The notes: generated by a model from the sequence alone, not told the origin. 64,000 nt of DNA from Flavivirga jejuensis (GCF_030540765.1 NZ_JAUOEL010000002.1:496001-560000), one strand, 5' to 3'; shown: positions 27,166 through 36,200, counted from the stretch's first letter. A program made the numbers and translations.

Positions 27166-28113
27166 TTACCCCAAATACCCCAAAACATTAGTACCAATGC
27201 GCTCCTGAATATTAGAAACATCAGCCTTCACGAAAGTTTCACCAGTAATATTCTCATAAAGTTCAATATAACGTTCGCTAACAGATTCAATATAATCATC
27301 ACTCATAAAAGGCACGGTTTGTCCTTCTAAGCCTTGAAAGTTATTTGCTATAAGCCATTGGCGTACAAACTCTTTAGAAAGTTGTTTTTGATCTTCACCT
27401 TTATCTTGACGTTCCTGATAGCCATCAGCATAAAAATAGCGTGAAGAATCTGGCGTGTGTATTTCGTCAATCAATACAATTTGTCCATCCTTAGTTTTAC
27501 CAAACTCATATTTAGTATCTACTAAAATAAGTCCACGAGACGCTGCAATGTCACTTCCCCGTTGGAATAATTTACGGGTATAATCTTCTAATACCACATA
27601 ATCTTCTTCAGAAACAATACCACGTTTTAAAATGTCTTCACGAGAAATATCCTCGTCATGATCACCCATTTCTGCTTTCGTAGCTGGTGTAATAATCGGC
27701 TCTGGAAACTTATCATTTTCCTTCATACCTTCTGGCATGGGTACGCCACAAAGTACGCGCTTACCAGCCTTATACTCGCGTGCTGCATGACCAGACATAT
27801 ACCCACGAATCACCATTTCTACTTTAAAAGGATCACATAAATATCCCACAGCGACGTTAGGATCTGGTGTAGCAGTTAACCAATTGGGAACTAAATCTTC
27901 GGTAGCTGCCATCATTTTAGTAGCAATCTGATTTAAGATTTGTCCTTTATAAGGAATCCCTTTTGGCATCACAACATCAAACGCAGAAAGTCTGTCCGTT
28001 GCGATCATGACCAATTCATCATCATTGATGTTATATACTTCTCTTACTTTTCCTTTATAAACACTTTTTTGGTTAGGAAAATTGAAATTGGTGTCTATTA
28101 TTGTATGACTCAT
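27166..28113 (-). CDS. purC: Phosphoribosylaminoimidazole-succinocarboxamide synthase
   Basis: SAICAR synthetase: joins CAIR and aspartate using ATP in purine synthesis. At 315 residues it is the longer form common in Bacteroidota and yeast rather than the roughly 240-residue form. Visible blocks are [11 protein letters not shown] (ATP-binding), [46 protein letters not shown] and [13 protein letters not shown]. It is preceded by phoH on the same strand, 133 bases apart, and has its own terminator. Confidence 0.98.
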   Translation of the reverse strand: MSHTIIDTNFNFPNQKSVYKGKVREVYNINDDELVMIATDRLSAFDVVMPKGIPYKGQILNQIATKMMAATEDLVPNWLTATPDPNVAVGYLCDPFKVEMVIRGYMSGHAAREYKAGKRVLCGVPMPEGMKENDKFPEPIITPATKAEMGDHDEDISREDILKRGIVSEEDYVVLEDYTRKLFQRGSDIAASRGLILVDTKYEFGKTKDGQIVLIDEIHTPDSSRYFYADGYQERQDKGEDQKQLSKEFVRQWLIANNFQGLEGQTVPFMSDDYIESVSERYIELYENITGETFVKADVSNIQERIGTNVLGYLG

Positions 28114-28246
28114 ATCCCTCTCTGTCTTTCCTTTCAGACATCTCTCCCAAAGAGAGAGAAACTCAAATTAAACATTTGAATTATAGAAAAACTTTTTTTT
28201 AATTAATATTTATGTTATTATAATCCGTGATTTTTTCCCTTTGGGG

Positions 28247-29200
28247 TTAATCCACATTCTCTATACTTTTATACGCTTCTATAACCTTTTTAACCAGTTT
28301 ATGACGAATCACATCCTTATCATCTAAAAATATCATCCCTACACCTTCCACATTTTTTAAAATTAAAAGTGCTTCTTTTAAACCCGAAATCGTACGACGT
28401 GGTAAATCTATTTGTCCAGGATCGCCTGTTAATAAAAACTTAGCATGCTTACCCATACGCGTTAAAAACATTTTCATTTGGGCATGCGTTGTATTTTGTC
28501 CTTCATCTAAAATCACAAAAGCATTATCTAGCGTACGCCCACGCATAAATGCCAATGGTGCTATTTGAATCGTACCATTTTCTATATAATGAGCCAATTT
28601 TTCTGGTGCAATCATATCCCGTAACGCATCGTATAATGGCTGCATATACGGGTCTAATTTTTCTTTTAAATCACCTGGTAAAAACCCTAAATTTTCTCCT
28701 GCCTCTACCGCTGGACGTGTTAAGATAATACGCTTGACCTCCTTATTTTTTAAAGCTTGAACCGCTAAAGCAACGCCCGTATACGTTTTTCCCGTACCAG
28801 CAGGACCAATAGCAAAAACCATATCGTTTTTACGCATAAGCTCTACCATCTTACGTTGGTTTGCTGTTTGCGCTTTAATAAGTTTACCTCCAACACCGTG
28901 TACTATAACTTCGCCACTTTGCTTAGACGTTGTATAGTCATCGCTGCTTTGACTCGTTAAAACACGTTCAATAACATTTTCATCTAACTTATTATACTTA
29001 GCAAAATGTTTTAAAAGCATCGTGATTCTACGATCAAATTCTTCTAACAACTCTTCGTCACCAAAGGCTTTAATCTTATTACCTCTTGCAACTATTTTTA
29101 GTTTAGGAAAGTACTTTTTTAGAAGTGCAATGTTGGTGTTTTGAGGACCAAAAAATTCTTTTGGGGTAATTTCTTCAAGTTCGATTACAATTTCGTTCAA
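28247..29200 (-). CDS. PhoH-family ATPase
   Basis: A cytosolic NTPase of 317 residues belonging to the PhoH/YbeZ family, linked in other bacteria to RNA processing and ribosome maturation. Walker A is AIGPAGTGKTYTG (about residues 131-143) and Walker B is AFVILDEGQNTT (about 228-239), with the N-terminal KH-like region conserved. It lies next to purC on the same strand, a frequent pairing in this group. The gene symbol is left open because PhoH paralogues differ in role. Confidence 0.95.
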   Translation of the reverse strand: MNEIVIELEEITPKEFFGPQNTNIALLKKYFPKLKIVARGNKIKAFGDEELLEEFDRRITMLLKHFAKYNKLDENVIERVLTSQSSDDYTTSKQSGEVIVHGVGGKLIKAQTANQRKMVELMRKNDMVFAIGPAGTGKTYTGVALAVQALKNKEVKRIILTRPAVEAGENLGFLPGDLKEKLDPYMQPLYDALRDMIAPEKLAHYIENGTIQIAPLAFMRGRTLDNAFVILDEGQNTTHAQMKMFLTRMGKHAKFLLTGDPGQIDLPRRTISGLKEALLILKNVEGVGMIFLDDKDVIRHKLVKKVIEAYKSIENVD

Positions 29201-29276
29201 AGGCGTAAATTTAATTTTAGCATTTCGTCGATTTAAATGAAAATAATATTTAGTTCGATGAAATGATTTTATTAGT

Positions 29277-29306
29277 TTTGTTAAAACTCAAAAATACATA
29301 AATTTG
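29277..29306 (+). promoter_or_regulatory. Promoter of the SAM hydroxide adenosyltransferase operon
   Basis: TTTG at 29277-29280, an 18-base spacer and TAAATTTG at 29299-29306 match the Bacteroidota -33/-7 promoter. The ATG at 29345 follows 38 bases later. Confidence 0.75.
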
Positions 29307-29344
29307 AGTGACATAACCCTAAAAACATATCAACATTTTTGCCA

Positions 29345-30181
29345 ATGGCGATAATAACATTAACTACCGATTTTGGTGAAAAAGATCACTTTGCTGGTGC
29401 TACGAAAGGAGCAATTTATAGTGAACTCCATGATGTTAGAATTGTTGATATCTCTCACTCTATCTCACCTTTTAGTATTCCAGAAGCGGCATACGTTATA
29501 CAAAACGCATACAAGAGTTTTCCTAAAGGCACCATACACATTATTGGTATTGATTCTGAAATAAACCCAGAAAACAAACACATTGCTATAAAACTAGACG
29601 ATCATTTTTTTATCTGCGCTAATAATGGCATTATGAGTATGATTTGTTCTGAAATTGCGCCCGAAAAAATAGTAGAAATCAATATTCACGACAAAATACA
29701 AACCAGCTTTCCCGTTTTAGATGTTTTTGTGAAAGCGGCATGCCATATTGCACGTGGTGGCACTTTAGAGGTAATAGGAAAAACTATTAGTGAAATAAAA
29801 CCTATTAAAAATATAGTGCCTTATGTGAATGACGACAAAACTCAAATTATTGGTAGCGTTATATACATTGACAATTATGGTAATGTAATTACTAACATTA
29901 AAAGAAGCTTTTTTGAGACCATTCAAAAAGGACGTGCTTTTGAGATTTCGGCAAGAAACAATAAATTTAAAACCATATATAAAAAATACAGTGATTTTGT
30001 AAACTTCAACATAGAAGAAAACAAACGAAATGATGAAGGCAGAGGTTTGGTGGTTTTTAATTCTGGTGATTTTTTAGAAATTGCCGTTTACAAAAGTAAT
30101 AGCAGTACGGTAGGTAGTGCATCAACCCTTATGGGGCTTAGTTTAATGGACGCTATTAGTGTTAACTTTATAAAAGATTAA
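29345..30181 (+). CDS. SAM hydroxide adenosyltransferase (DUF62)
   Basis: Members of this family hydrolyse S-adenosylmethionine to adenosine and methionine. The 278-residue protein opens with ITLTTDFGEKDHFAGATKGAIY and carries the C-terminal IYIDNYGNVITNI block. At the position of the usual D-P-G-V-G motif it reads GIDSEIN, so the Arg of the described Asp-Arg-His triad is not evident; HIARGG keeps the His. A TTG lies two codons upstream (29339), but the ATG at 29345 gives the usual N-terminus. First gene of a tight operon (gaps of 4 and 1 bases). Confidence 0.9.
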   Translation: MAIITLTTDFGEKDHFAGATKGAIYSELHDVRIVDISHSISPFSIPEAAYVIQNAYKSFPKGTIHIIGIDSEINPENKHIAIKLDDHFFICANNGIMSMICSEIAPEKIVEINIHDKIQTSFPVLDVFVKAACHIARGGTLEVIGKTISEIKPIKNIVPYVNDDKTQIIGSVIYIDNYGNVITNIKRSFFETIQKGRAFEISARNNKFKTIYKKYSDFVNFNIEENKRNDEGRGLVVFNSGDFLEIAVYKSNSSTVGSASTLMGLSLMDAISVNFIKD

Positions 30182-30185
30182 ATTT

Positions 30186-30482
30186 ATGTTTGTGAGAATT
30201 GTAAAAATGGGATTTTACGAACAAAACATCGAAACGTTCCTTGCTAATTTTGATTGTAATAAAGAAAAAATTAGACAGTTTAAAGGCTGCACGTTTTTAG
30301 AACTCTACAGAGATAAAAATGATCCAACCATATTTTTTACCTACAGTTATTGGGAAGCCGAAAGCGATTTAGAAAATTACAGACATTCTGAGGTCTTTAA
30401 AAATGTTTGGGCAAAAACCAAACCCTTATTTAATATCCCGCCCATGGCATGGAGTGTTGATAAATTAGAAACTTTGAACTAA
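30186..30482 (+). CDS. Antibiotic biosynthesis monooxygenase-like protein
   Basis: A 98-residue ferredoxin-like-fold protein of the ABM/quinol-monooxygenase family: FVRIVKMGFYEQNIETFLANF at the start, GCTFLELYRDKNDPTIFFTYSYWE in the middle and YRHSEVFKNVW near the end. Such small dimers act on aromatic or haem-type substrates or degrade signals, but many are uncharacterised. Located between the SAM hydrolase-like and isochorismatase-like genes with gaps of 4 and 1 bases. Confidence 0.87.
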   Translation: MFVRIVKMGFYEQNIETFLANFDCNKEKIRQFKGCTFLELYRDKNDPTIFFTYSYWEAESDLENYRHSEVFKNVWAKTKPLFNIPPMAWSVDKLETLN

Positions 30483-30483
30483 T

Positions 30484-31029
30484 ATGGGGCATAAAGCACT
30501 TCTGGTAATCGATATGCAAAAAGGCTCTTTTACTCCAGAAACTCCCAGACACGATACCCATGGCGTTATAAACAGAATTAATTTATTAGCCGACAGATTT
30601 AGAACTTCAGGGAATCATGTTTTTTATATTCAACATGATGGTACCAAACATAATGAATTTATTCCTAATACAGAACCTTGGGACATAGTGTCTGAATTAC
30701 AGGTATCTCAAGAAGATATTTTAATTAATAAATATGCGAATGATGTTTTTTACCATTCAAATCTTAAATCCGAATTAGAAACACATCATATCAATAAATT
30801 ATATATTACAGGCTGTGCTACAGATTTTTGTGTAGAAGCAACTATTCAATCTGCTTTAGCAAAAGATTATAATATTACAGTTGTAAAAGATGGACACACA
30901 ACAGGAAACAGACCACATCTTAACGCTGAAAAAATAATTGAACATTACAATTGGGTTTGGCAAAATATGATCCCAACAAAAGGTATTATTAAAGTTGAGA
31001 GTTTTGAAGCCATAATAAACACTCTATAA
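30484..31029 (+). CDS. Isochorismatase-family cysteine hydrolase
   Basis: A 181-residue hydrolase with the catalytic triad pattern of the family: Asp in LLVIDMQKGSF, a lysine in the central region, and Cys in YITGCATDFCVEATIQSAL. The family includes nicotinamidases, ureidoacrylate and N-carbamoyl hydrolases; the C-terminal GCATDFCV form suggests an amide or vinyl-ether substrate but does not decide. Last gene of the three-gene operon. Confidence 0.92.
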   Translation: MGHKALLVIDMQKGSFTPETPRHDTHGVINRINLLADRFRTSGNHVFYIQHDGTKHNEFIPNTEPWDIVSELQVSQEDILINKYANDVFYHSNLKSELETHHINKLYITGCATDFCVEATIQSALAKDYNITVVKDGHTTGNRPHLNAEKIIEHYNWVWQNMIPTKGIIKVESFEAIINTL

Positions 31030-31070
31030 AATTTTAATCAATAATGAAACGTTATTCTGAGACAAATTGA

Positions 31071-31078
31071 TAAATTTG
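31071..31078 (+). promoter_or_regulatory. -7 box upstream of gldF
   Basis: TAAATTTG matches the TAnnTTTG consensus and lies inside the inverted repeat ACAAATT-GATA-AATTTGT (31062-31079), about 110 bases before gldF. No good -33 TTTG is seen. Confidence 0.35.
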
Positions 31079-31187
31079 TTGTGGTAATTTTTTAAATTAA
31101 AAATAAAATTAAATAGATTGCCCCATCATTAGCTTATCCAAAGTAAAATAGAATGGATAACTCGTAATGATGTACAAAATAGAATAC

Positions 31188-31907
31188 ATGTTAGCTATAC
31201 TTAAAAAGGAAATAAACTCATTTTTTGCATCACCCATTGGTTATTTAGTTATTGCTATTTTTTTAGTTTTAAATGGTTTATTCTTATGGCTGTTTAAAGG
31301 TGAATTTAATATACTTGATTATGGTTTCGCAGATTTGTCCCCTTTCTTTTTATTAGCCCCTTGGATTTTAATATTCTTAATTCCAGCAGTTACTATGCGT
31401 AGTTTTTCTGATGAAAAAAAACAAGGTACCCTGGAACTCTTACTCACAAAACCAATAACACATATAAACATCATTTTAGGAAAATATTTTGGTGCCTTTA
31501 TTTTAATTTTAATAGCCCTTTTACCAACCCTGCTTTATGTTTACACCATTCACCAATTAGGGAGCCCAATTGGTAATTTAGATATAGGTAGCACACTGGG
31601 TTCTTATTTTGGATTGTTATTTTTAATTGCAGCTTACACCGCTATTGGCGTATATGCTTCTTCCCTTTCAGATAATCAAATTGTATCATTCATCATCGCT
31701 GTCTTTATTTGCTTTCTATTTTATATAGGTTTTGAAGGTATCGCAGAATTCGCTTCCAGTAATTTTATAGAACAACTAGGGATGAGCGTCCATTACAAAA
31801 GTATGAGTCGTGGTGTGCTAGATACACGCGACATTTTATACTTTTTAAGTGTTACAATTTTCTTTTTAATGTTAACCAAAGTAAATATAAACAAAGAGAA
31901 TAAATGA
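31188..31907 (+). CDS. gldF: Gliding-motility ABC transporter permease GldF
   Basis: Membrane subunit of the GldAFG ABC transporter needed for gliding in many flavobacteria. From the chosen ATG it is 239 residues with six helices, beginning MLAILKKEINSFFASPIGYL as other GldF proteins do; ATGs at 31167 and 31170 would add seven or six residues. MRSFSDEKKQGTLELLLTKPI is the coupling loop typical of ABC-2 permeases. It overlaps the next gene by 4 bases (ATGA). No gldA ATPase gene is in the window, as is common. Confidence 0.95.
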   Translation: MLAILKKEINSFFASPIGYLVIAIFLVLNGLFLWLFKGEFNILDYGFADLSPFFLLAPWILIFLIPAVTMRSFSDEKKQGTLELLLTKPITHINIILGKYFGAFILILIALLPTLLYVYTIHQLGSPIGNLDIGSTLGSYFGLLFLIAAYTAIGVYASSLSDNQIVSFIIAVFICFLFYIGFEGIAEFASSNFIEQLGMSVHYKSMSRGVLDTRDILYFLSVTIFFLMLTKVNINKENK

Positions 31908-32389
31908 TCTTAACACCTTTATTTATTATTTTTTTTCTGCTTGTTTTTGTTCTGGTTTGGCTATTTACTAATACGATAGACAAACGCAAATGGGTAAGCC
32001 TATTAATAAGTTTAGTATTAACACCTATTGTTTATTTTTATGTATTTTACCCCGTAATAAACATTTTTTGTAGTTACCACCATCAAAAACATTTTGAAAC
32101 AGAAGCTTGGAAAGAAAAACCAGCATTACGTTATGAAATGAGTCAGGAAATACTTGATGAAAATCTGTTTCTTAGCAAAAACAAAAAAGAAATAGAAGCC
32201 CTTTTAGGAAAAAGCGAATGGTTTAGTTGGGACGATAGTATAAAAGCAGAATCATCTGATAAATGGAATTATAATTTGGGCTTTAAGCCTGGTGCTTTTA
32301 ATAAGATGCAAGAATGTATAGAACTTAGATTCAAGAACAATGCTGTTGAAAGTATAAAACAATATCAATTAGAAAAAACCTTTGAATAA
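31904..32389 (+). CDS. Hypothetical membrane protein between gldF and gldG
   Basis: A 161-residue protein with two N-terminal membrane helices (about 3-20 and 32-52) and a soluble remainder containing KKEIEALLGKSEWFSWDD and LGFKPGAFNKMQECIELRF, which resembles the small lipoprotein/SmpA-like pattern of other Bacteroidota proteins in general terms only. I do not recognise the family. It overlaps gldF by 4 bases and gldG by 8, so it is translated with both and could be an extra part or modulator of the transporter; gldF and gldG are usually adjacent in flavobacteria. Confidence 0.75.
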   Translation: MILTPLFIIFFLLVFVLVWLFTNTIDKRKWVSLLISLVLTPIVYFYVFYPVINIFCSYHHQKHFETEAWKEKPALRYEMSQEILDENLFLSKNKKEIEALLGKSEWFSWDDSIKAESSDKWNYNLGFKPGAFNKMQECIELRFKNNAVESIKQYQLEKTFE

Positions 32390-34049
32390 AAACATTAAAC
32401 ATATAGCCATATTCCTATTTGCAATAATTGCAATTAATTTTTTAAGTAGTAAAGTCTTTAAACGTTTTGATTTAACAGCAGATAACCGTTATACACTAAG
32501 CGAATCTGCTATACATATTATAAAAGATATTGAATCTCCTATTATAGTAGATGTCTTTTTAAGTGGTGACGATTTCCCTTCGGAATTTAGACGTCTACAA
32601 AAAGAAACCAAACAATTACTCGAAGAATTCTCAGCAGAAAACAGCCAAATTATTTTCAATTTTATTAACCCGTTAGAAAACGAATCTACGCGAGAAAAAA
32701 ACATACAAGAACTTACACAACGTGGATTAACGCCGATGCAATTAAGCGTGCAAGAAAGCGGAAAAGCCACTCAAGCTGTTATTTTCCCTTGGGCTTTAGC
32801 AAGTTATAATAACCAAACCGTTATTATCCCTTTAATTAAAAATAAAATAGGCGCCTCACAACAAGAATTAGTTACTAACTCGGTGCAACACTTAGAATAT
32901 GCTTTCGCAGATGGATTTAACAAATTAACCAAGCCAAAACGCAGAAAAGTTGCTATTTTAAAAGGGAATAATCAATTAGAAGATAAATATATAGCCGATT
33001 TTGTTAAAAAAATTGGAGAATATTATTTTATTGCACCATTTACTTTGGATAGCGTTGCAAACAATCCACAAAAAACACTTGAAGACCTAAAAAGGTTTGA
33101 TTTAATAATTTCTGCTAAACCCACCGAAGCCTTTACAGAAAAAGAAAAATTGGTTTTAGATCAATTTACAATGCATGGTGGCAAAAGCTTATGGCTCGTT
33201 GATGCTGTAGCTATAGAAAAAGATAGTTTATATAACGATACAGGAAAGAATATTGCTGTAACCAGAGATTTAAATTTAACCGATTTCTTTTTTAAATATG
33301 GAGTTCGTATCAACCCTGTGATTGTGAGCTCCCTCTACTCTGCCCCTATTACACTAGCTATGGGACAAGGTAGTGAATCTCAATTCCAACATTTAAAATG
33401 GCCATACTCACCATTAGCATCTTCTAACAGTAAGCATGCCATAGTTCATAATTTAAACTTAGTAAAGTTCGATTTTGCAAACCAAATCGATACCCTTAAA
33501 AACAATATTAGTAAAACAATTCTTTTAGAAACAGCCCCTTTAGCTAAACTAGAAGGTACCCCTAAAGAAATAAGCTTAGAATTGGTTACTCAAGAACTAG
33601 ATCCAACACGTTTCAATAAAGGCAGTCAAACACTTGCTGTATTATTAGAAGGTTCATTTACTTCAATTTATAACAATCGTGTCAAACCCTTTCAACTTTC
33701 AAAAGAAAAAAATAAAGGCACCCCTAGCAAGATAATTGTTATTGCTGATGGGAACATTATTAAAAATGACGTTATTAAAAATAGACCACAAGAATTAGGT
33801 TTCGATCATTGGACAGGCAAAACTTACGGAAATAAAGAATTTTTGCTCAATGCCGTTAATTATTTATTAGATGACGATGGACTTATAAACATTCGGTCTA
33901 AAGAAATTGCCGTAGCATTTCTCGATCATCAAAAAGTAGCCACCGAAAAAAGTAAATGGCAGCTTACAAATATCTTACTACCACTGGGTTTACTAATCTT
34001 TTTTGGATTAGGATTTAATTACATTAGGAAGAAAAAATACACTTCGTAA
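32382..34049 (+). CDS. gldG: Gliding-motility ABC transporter auxiliary protein GldG
   Basis: Extracytoplasmic-domain subunit of the GldAFG transporter, 555 residues. N-terminal helix about 5-22 (HIAIFLFAIIAINFL), then the large domain with RFDLTADNRYTLSESA and a C-terminal membrane helix (about 528-547, LTNILLPLGLLIFFGLGF). The start is a TTG at 32382 that overlaps the stop of the preceding gene; no in-frame ATG occurs for over 100 codons, so TTG is required. dnaN follows after 86 bases, a frequent flavobacterial neighbour. Confidence 0.94.
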   Translation: MNKNIKHIAIFLFAIIAINFLSSKVFKRFDLTADNRYTLSESAIHIIKDIESPIIVDVFLSGDDFPSEFRRLQKETKQLLEEFSAENSQIIFNFINPLENESTREKNIQELTQRGLTPMQLSVQESGKATQAVIFPWALASYNNQTVIIPLIKNKIGASQQELVTNSVQHLEYAFADGFNKLTKPKRRKVAILKGNNQLEDKYIADFVKKIGEYYFIAPFTLDSVANNPQKTLEDLKRFDLIISAKPTEAFTEKEKLVLDQFTMHGGKSLWLVDAVAIEKDSLYNDTGKNIAVTRDLNLTDFFFKYGVRINPVIVSSLYSAPITLAMGQGSESQFQHLKWPYSPLASSNSKHAIVHNLNLVKFDFANQIDTLKNNISKTILLETAPLAKLEGTPKEISLELVTQELDPTRFNKGSQTLAVLLEGSFTSIYNNRVKPFQLSKEKNKGTPSKIIVIADGNIIKNDVIKNRPQELGFDHWTGKTYGNKEFLLNAVNYLLDDDGLINIRSKEIAVAFLDHQKVATEKSKWQLTNILLPLGLLIFFGLGFNYIRKKKYTS

Positions 34050-34088
34050 ATGTTAATAAGTTTGTTTCCAATTTTAGTCCATATCGAA

Positions 34089-34096
34089 TATATTTG
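34089..34096 (+). promoter_or_regulatory. -7 box upstream of dnaN
   Basis: TATATTTG matches TAnnTTTG and lies 39 bases before the dnaN ATG. A TTTG at 34061-34064 is a possible -33 element with a long spacer of 24 bases. Confidence 0.5.
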
Positions 34097-34135
34097 TAAG
34101 TAAGCTTTATTAAAATTTAAACTCATTATAAATAC

Positions 34136-35254
34136 ATGAAATTTATAGTATCCAGTACCTATTTATTAAAACAATTACAAGTTTTAGGGGGTGTTATTAA
34201 TAATTCAAATACCTTACCTATTTTAGATAATTTTTTATTTGAATTAGACCATACTAAACTAACTGTTTCGGCAAGTGATTTGGAGACTACTATGGCTTCG
34301 TCACTTGATGTGGAAAGCGAGAGTAAAGGGAGTGTTGCTATTCCTGCTCGTTTATTATTAGATACTTTAAAAACATTTCCTGAGCAACCGCTTACGTTTG
34401 TTGTTGAAGAGAATAATATTGTTGAAATTAGCTCTAACCATGGTAAATACGCTTTAGCTTATGCCGATGGTAACGAATTTCCTAAGGCAGTGTCTCTCGA
34501 AGATCCAAGCAAAACCGTTGTTACTGGTGATGTATTAGCTACAGCTATTAGCAAAACTATTTTTGCTGCTGGAAACGACGATTTACGCCCTGTAATGAGT
34601 GGTGTATTTTTTCAATTCTCAACAGATGGTTTAACCTTTGTTGCTACAGATGCTCATAAATTAGTAAAATATACTAGAGAAGATATTAAAGCGAACCAAG
34701 TTGCAGAATTTATTATGCCTAAAAAACCTTTGAATCTTTTAAAAGGTATTTTAGCTGCTAGTGATGAGGATGTGACTATTGAGTATAACGAATCGAACGC
34801 AAAATTCACATTTGAGAATTCTGAACTGATTTGCCGCCTGATTGATGGAAAATACCCTAATTACGAAGCGGTCATACCAAAAGAAAATCCTAATAAATTA
34901 GCAATTGACAGAACACAGTTTTTAAATTCTGTGAGACGTGTGAGTATCTTTTCAAATAAAACAACACACCAAATACGTTTAAAAATTGCTGGAGCAGAAC
35001 TTAACATTTCTGCCGAAGATATAGATTACAGTAACAAGGCCGAAGAACGGTTAACGTGTGATTATCAGGGAGACGATATGCAAATTGGTTTTAACTCACG
35101 TTTTTTAACCGAAATGCTTAACAATCTTGGTGCAGACGAAGTACAATTAGAAATGAGCATGCCTAATAGAGCTGGAATATTAACTCCTATTGATGGACTT
35201 GATGAAGGCGAATATATCACCATGCTTGTAATGCCTGTAATGCTTAATAGTTAA
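34136..35254 (+). CDS. dnaN: DNA polymerase III beta sliding clamp
   Basis: The ring-shaped processivity clamp of the replicative polymerase. At 372 residues it is full length, with three clamp domains. Visible marks are LPILDNFLFELDHTKLTVSASDLE in domain 1, ATDAHKLVKYTRE in domain 2, RLIDGKYPNYEAVIP near the interdomain link and the C-terminal VMPVMLNS. No dnaA is nearby, so the window does not show an origin; in flavobacteria dnaN commonly follows gldG. Confidence 0.98.
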   Translation: MKFIVSSTYLLKQLQVLGGVINNSNTLPILDNFLFELDHTKLTVSASDLETTMASSLDVESESKGSVAIPARLLLDTLKTFPEQPLTFVVEENNIVEISSNHGKYALAYADGNEFPKAVSLEDPSKTVVTGDVLATAISKTIFAAGNDDLRPVMSGVFFQFSTDGLTFVATDAHKLVKYTREDIKANQVAEFIMPKKPLNLLKGILAASDEDVTIEYNESNAKFTFENSELICRLIDGKYPNYEAVIPKENPNKLAIDRTQFLNSVRRVSIFSNKTTHQIRLKIAGAELNISAEDIDYSNKAEERLTCDYQGDDMQIGFNSRFLTEMLNNLGADEVQLEMSMPNRAGILTPIDGLDEGEYITMLVMPVMLNS

Positions 35255-35257
35255 TAA

Positions 35258-35392
35258 TTCCTGCAAAGGCAGGAACCTTATCAATAGAAGTTTAAAATAC
35301 TATTCATTATAAATAAAAATGAGGGATATCAAATATATTTGATATCCCTCATTTACTTTAACTCAAAAGAGATTCCTGCCTTTGCAAGAATA
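35258..35392. repeat. Long-range inverted repeat around the dnaN terminator
   Basis: ATTCCTGCAAAGGCAGGAA (35258-35276) and GATTCCTGCCTTTGCAAGAA (35371-35390) are close complements that bracket the hairpin at 35317-35355. Repeats of the TTCCTGC-AAGGCAGGAA kind occur between genes in many flavobacteria. The whole forms a nested fold after dnaN. Confidence 0.55.
35317..35355 (+). terminator. dnaN terminator hairpin
   Basis: AAATGAGGGATATCAAATA pairs with TATTTGATATCCCTCATTT, a stem of 19 bp with virtually no loop bases apart from the centre, followed by TTACTTT. Confidence 0.75.
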
Positions 35393-35398
35393 TAAAAA

Positions 35399-35427
35399 AC
35401 GCCCACCAATCTGGTGAGCGTTTTTGT
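35399..35427 (+). terminator. Second terminator after dnaN
   Basis: ACGCCCACC-AATCT-GGTGAGCGT followed by a run of T. A classic GC-rich terminator backing up the hairpin just upstream. Confidence 0.85.
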
Positions 35428-35528
35428 TTATCTCATACTAATTTTAACTAATAAATGATCTAGAGATAAAGCGTCTGTTACATGAGTTATAATTAACTAT
35501 AATTTATTGTTTTTATTTCATCAACCCC

Positions 35529-35867
35529 TTAATTTATAAAATTAAAAGACAAAGGGTATATTGGAGTTTCACCTCTACTTACTTTTAGTGCATTTATAAT
35601 AGGAAATACAATAGAAACAATGCCTAAAATTATAAAACCTAATATACCTAAACCAAATAATAATATTAATGGAATACACATTAAGCAGTAAACTATTAAA
35701 CTCAACTGGAAGTTTATAATGTTTTTACCATGTTCGTCCATTTGATATATTTTTTCTTTTTGTGTAAGCCATAGTATTAATGGTACTAATAAACTACCAA
35801 AACCTGTAAATAAAATAATTAACTGACTTAAGTGGGTGATGACTAAAAGTTGATTGTCTTGCCGCAT
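35529..35867 (-). CDS. DUF4870 membrane protein
   Basis: A small membrane protein (112 residues from the chosen start) with DUF4870 features: MRQDNQLLVITHLSQLIILFTGFGSLLVPLILWL, a short hydrophilic turn MDEHGKNIINFQLS, then two more helices. The family is often called Tic20-like; its role is not established. An upstream ATG at 35909 would add 14 residues not seen in homologues. Monocistronic. Confidence 0.88.
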   Translation of the reverse strand: MRQDNQLLVITHLSQLIILFTGFGSLLVPLILWLTQKEKIYQMDEHGKNIINFQLSLIVYCLMCIPLILLFGLGILGFIILGIVSIVFPIINALKVSRGETPIYPLSFNFIN

Positions 35868-36026
35868 CATGATTGTGATTTTTTGATTGATACTTATTTG
35901 ACGAGGCATTTCAAAAAATGTTACAAGACGTCAAGAAATTATTTGATAAAAACCAATTTATACCTATGAGTAAACATATTTAAAAAGATAAAATAACTTT
36001 TATAATAACAATAACTATCATAACCC

Positions 36027-36133
36027 GTTGTGCATTTTGAATAAAATTTGTCAATTCGAGTGAATTTCATTCAAAAAAATCGAAATCACTCAAACTGACA
36101 GTTAATTTAGCCCAAAAAATCAAAATGCACAAC
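36027..36133. mobile_element. MITE-like element with nested hairpin
   Basis: Outer arms GTTGTGCATTTTGA (36027-36040) and TCAAAATGCACAAC (36120-36133) are exact complements. Inside, TGTCAATTCGAGTGA and TCACTCAAACTGACA (36049-36100) form a second stem of the TGTCA-TTCGAG type that recurs between genes in Bacteroidota. At 107 bases with no ORF, it looks like a non-autonomous element or a composite intergenic repeat. Confidence 0.65.
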
Positions 36134-36169
36134 AAGCTCATTTTAAGCTATGAAATTAATCCTATAAAA

Positions 36170-36200
36170 AAGGACTTAACACCTTTTATGTTAAGTCCTT
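36170..36200 (-). terminator. Terminator of the cytochrome c gene
   Basis: AAGGACTTAAC and GTTAAGTCCTT form an 11-bp perfect stem with a 9-base loop; on the minus strand it is followed by a T-run. Confidence 0.85.

Noticed and set aside
34136-35254. dnaN as a sign of the replication origin
   Set aside because: No dnaA, recF or DnaA-box cluster nearby; dnaN is commonly next to gldG in flavobacteria away from the origin.
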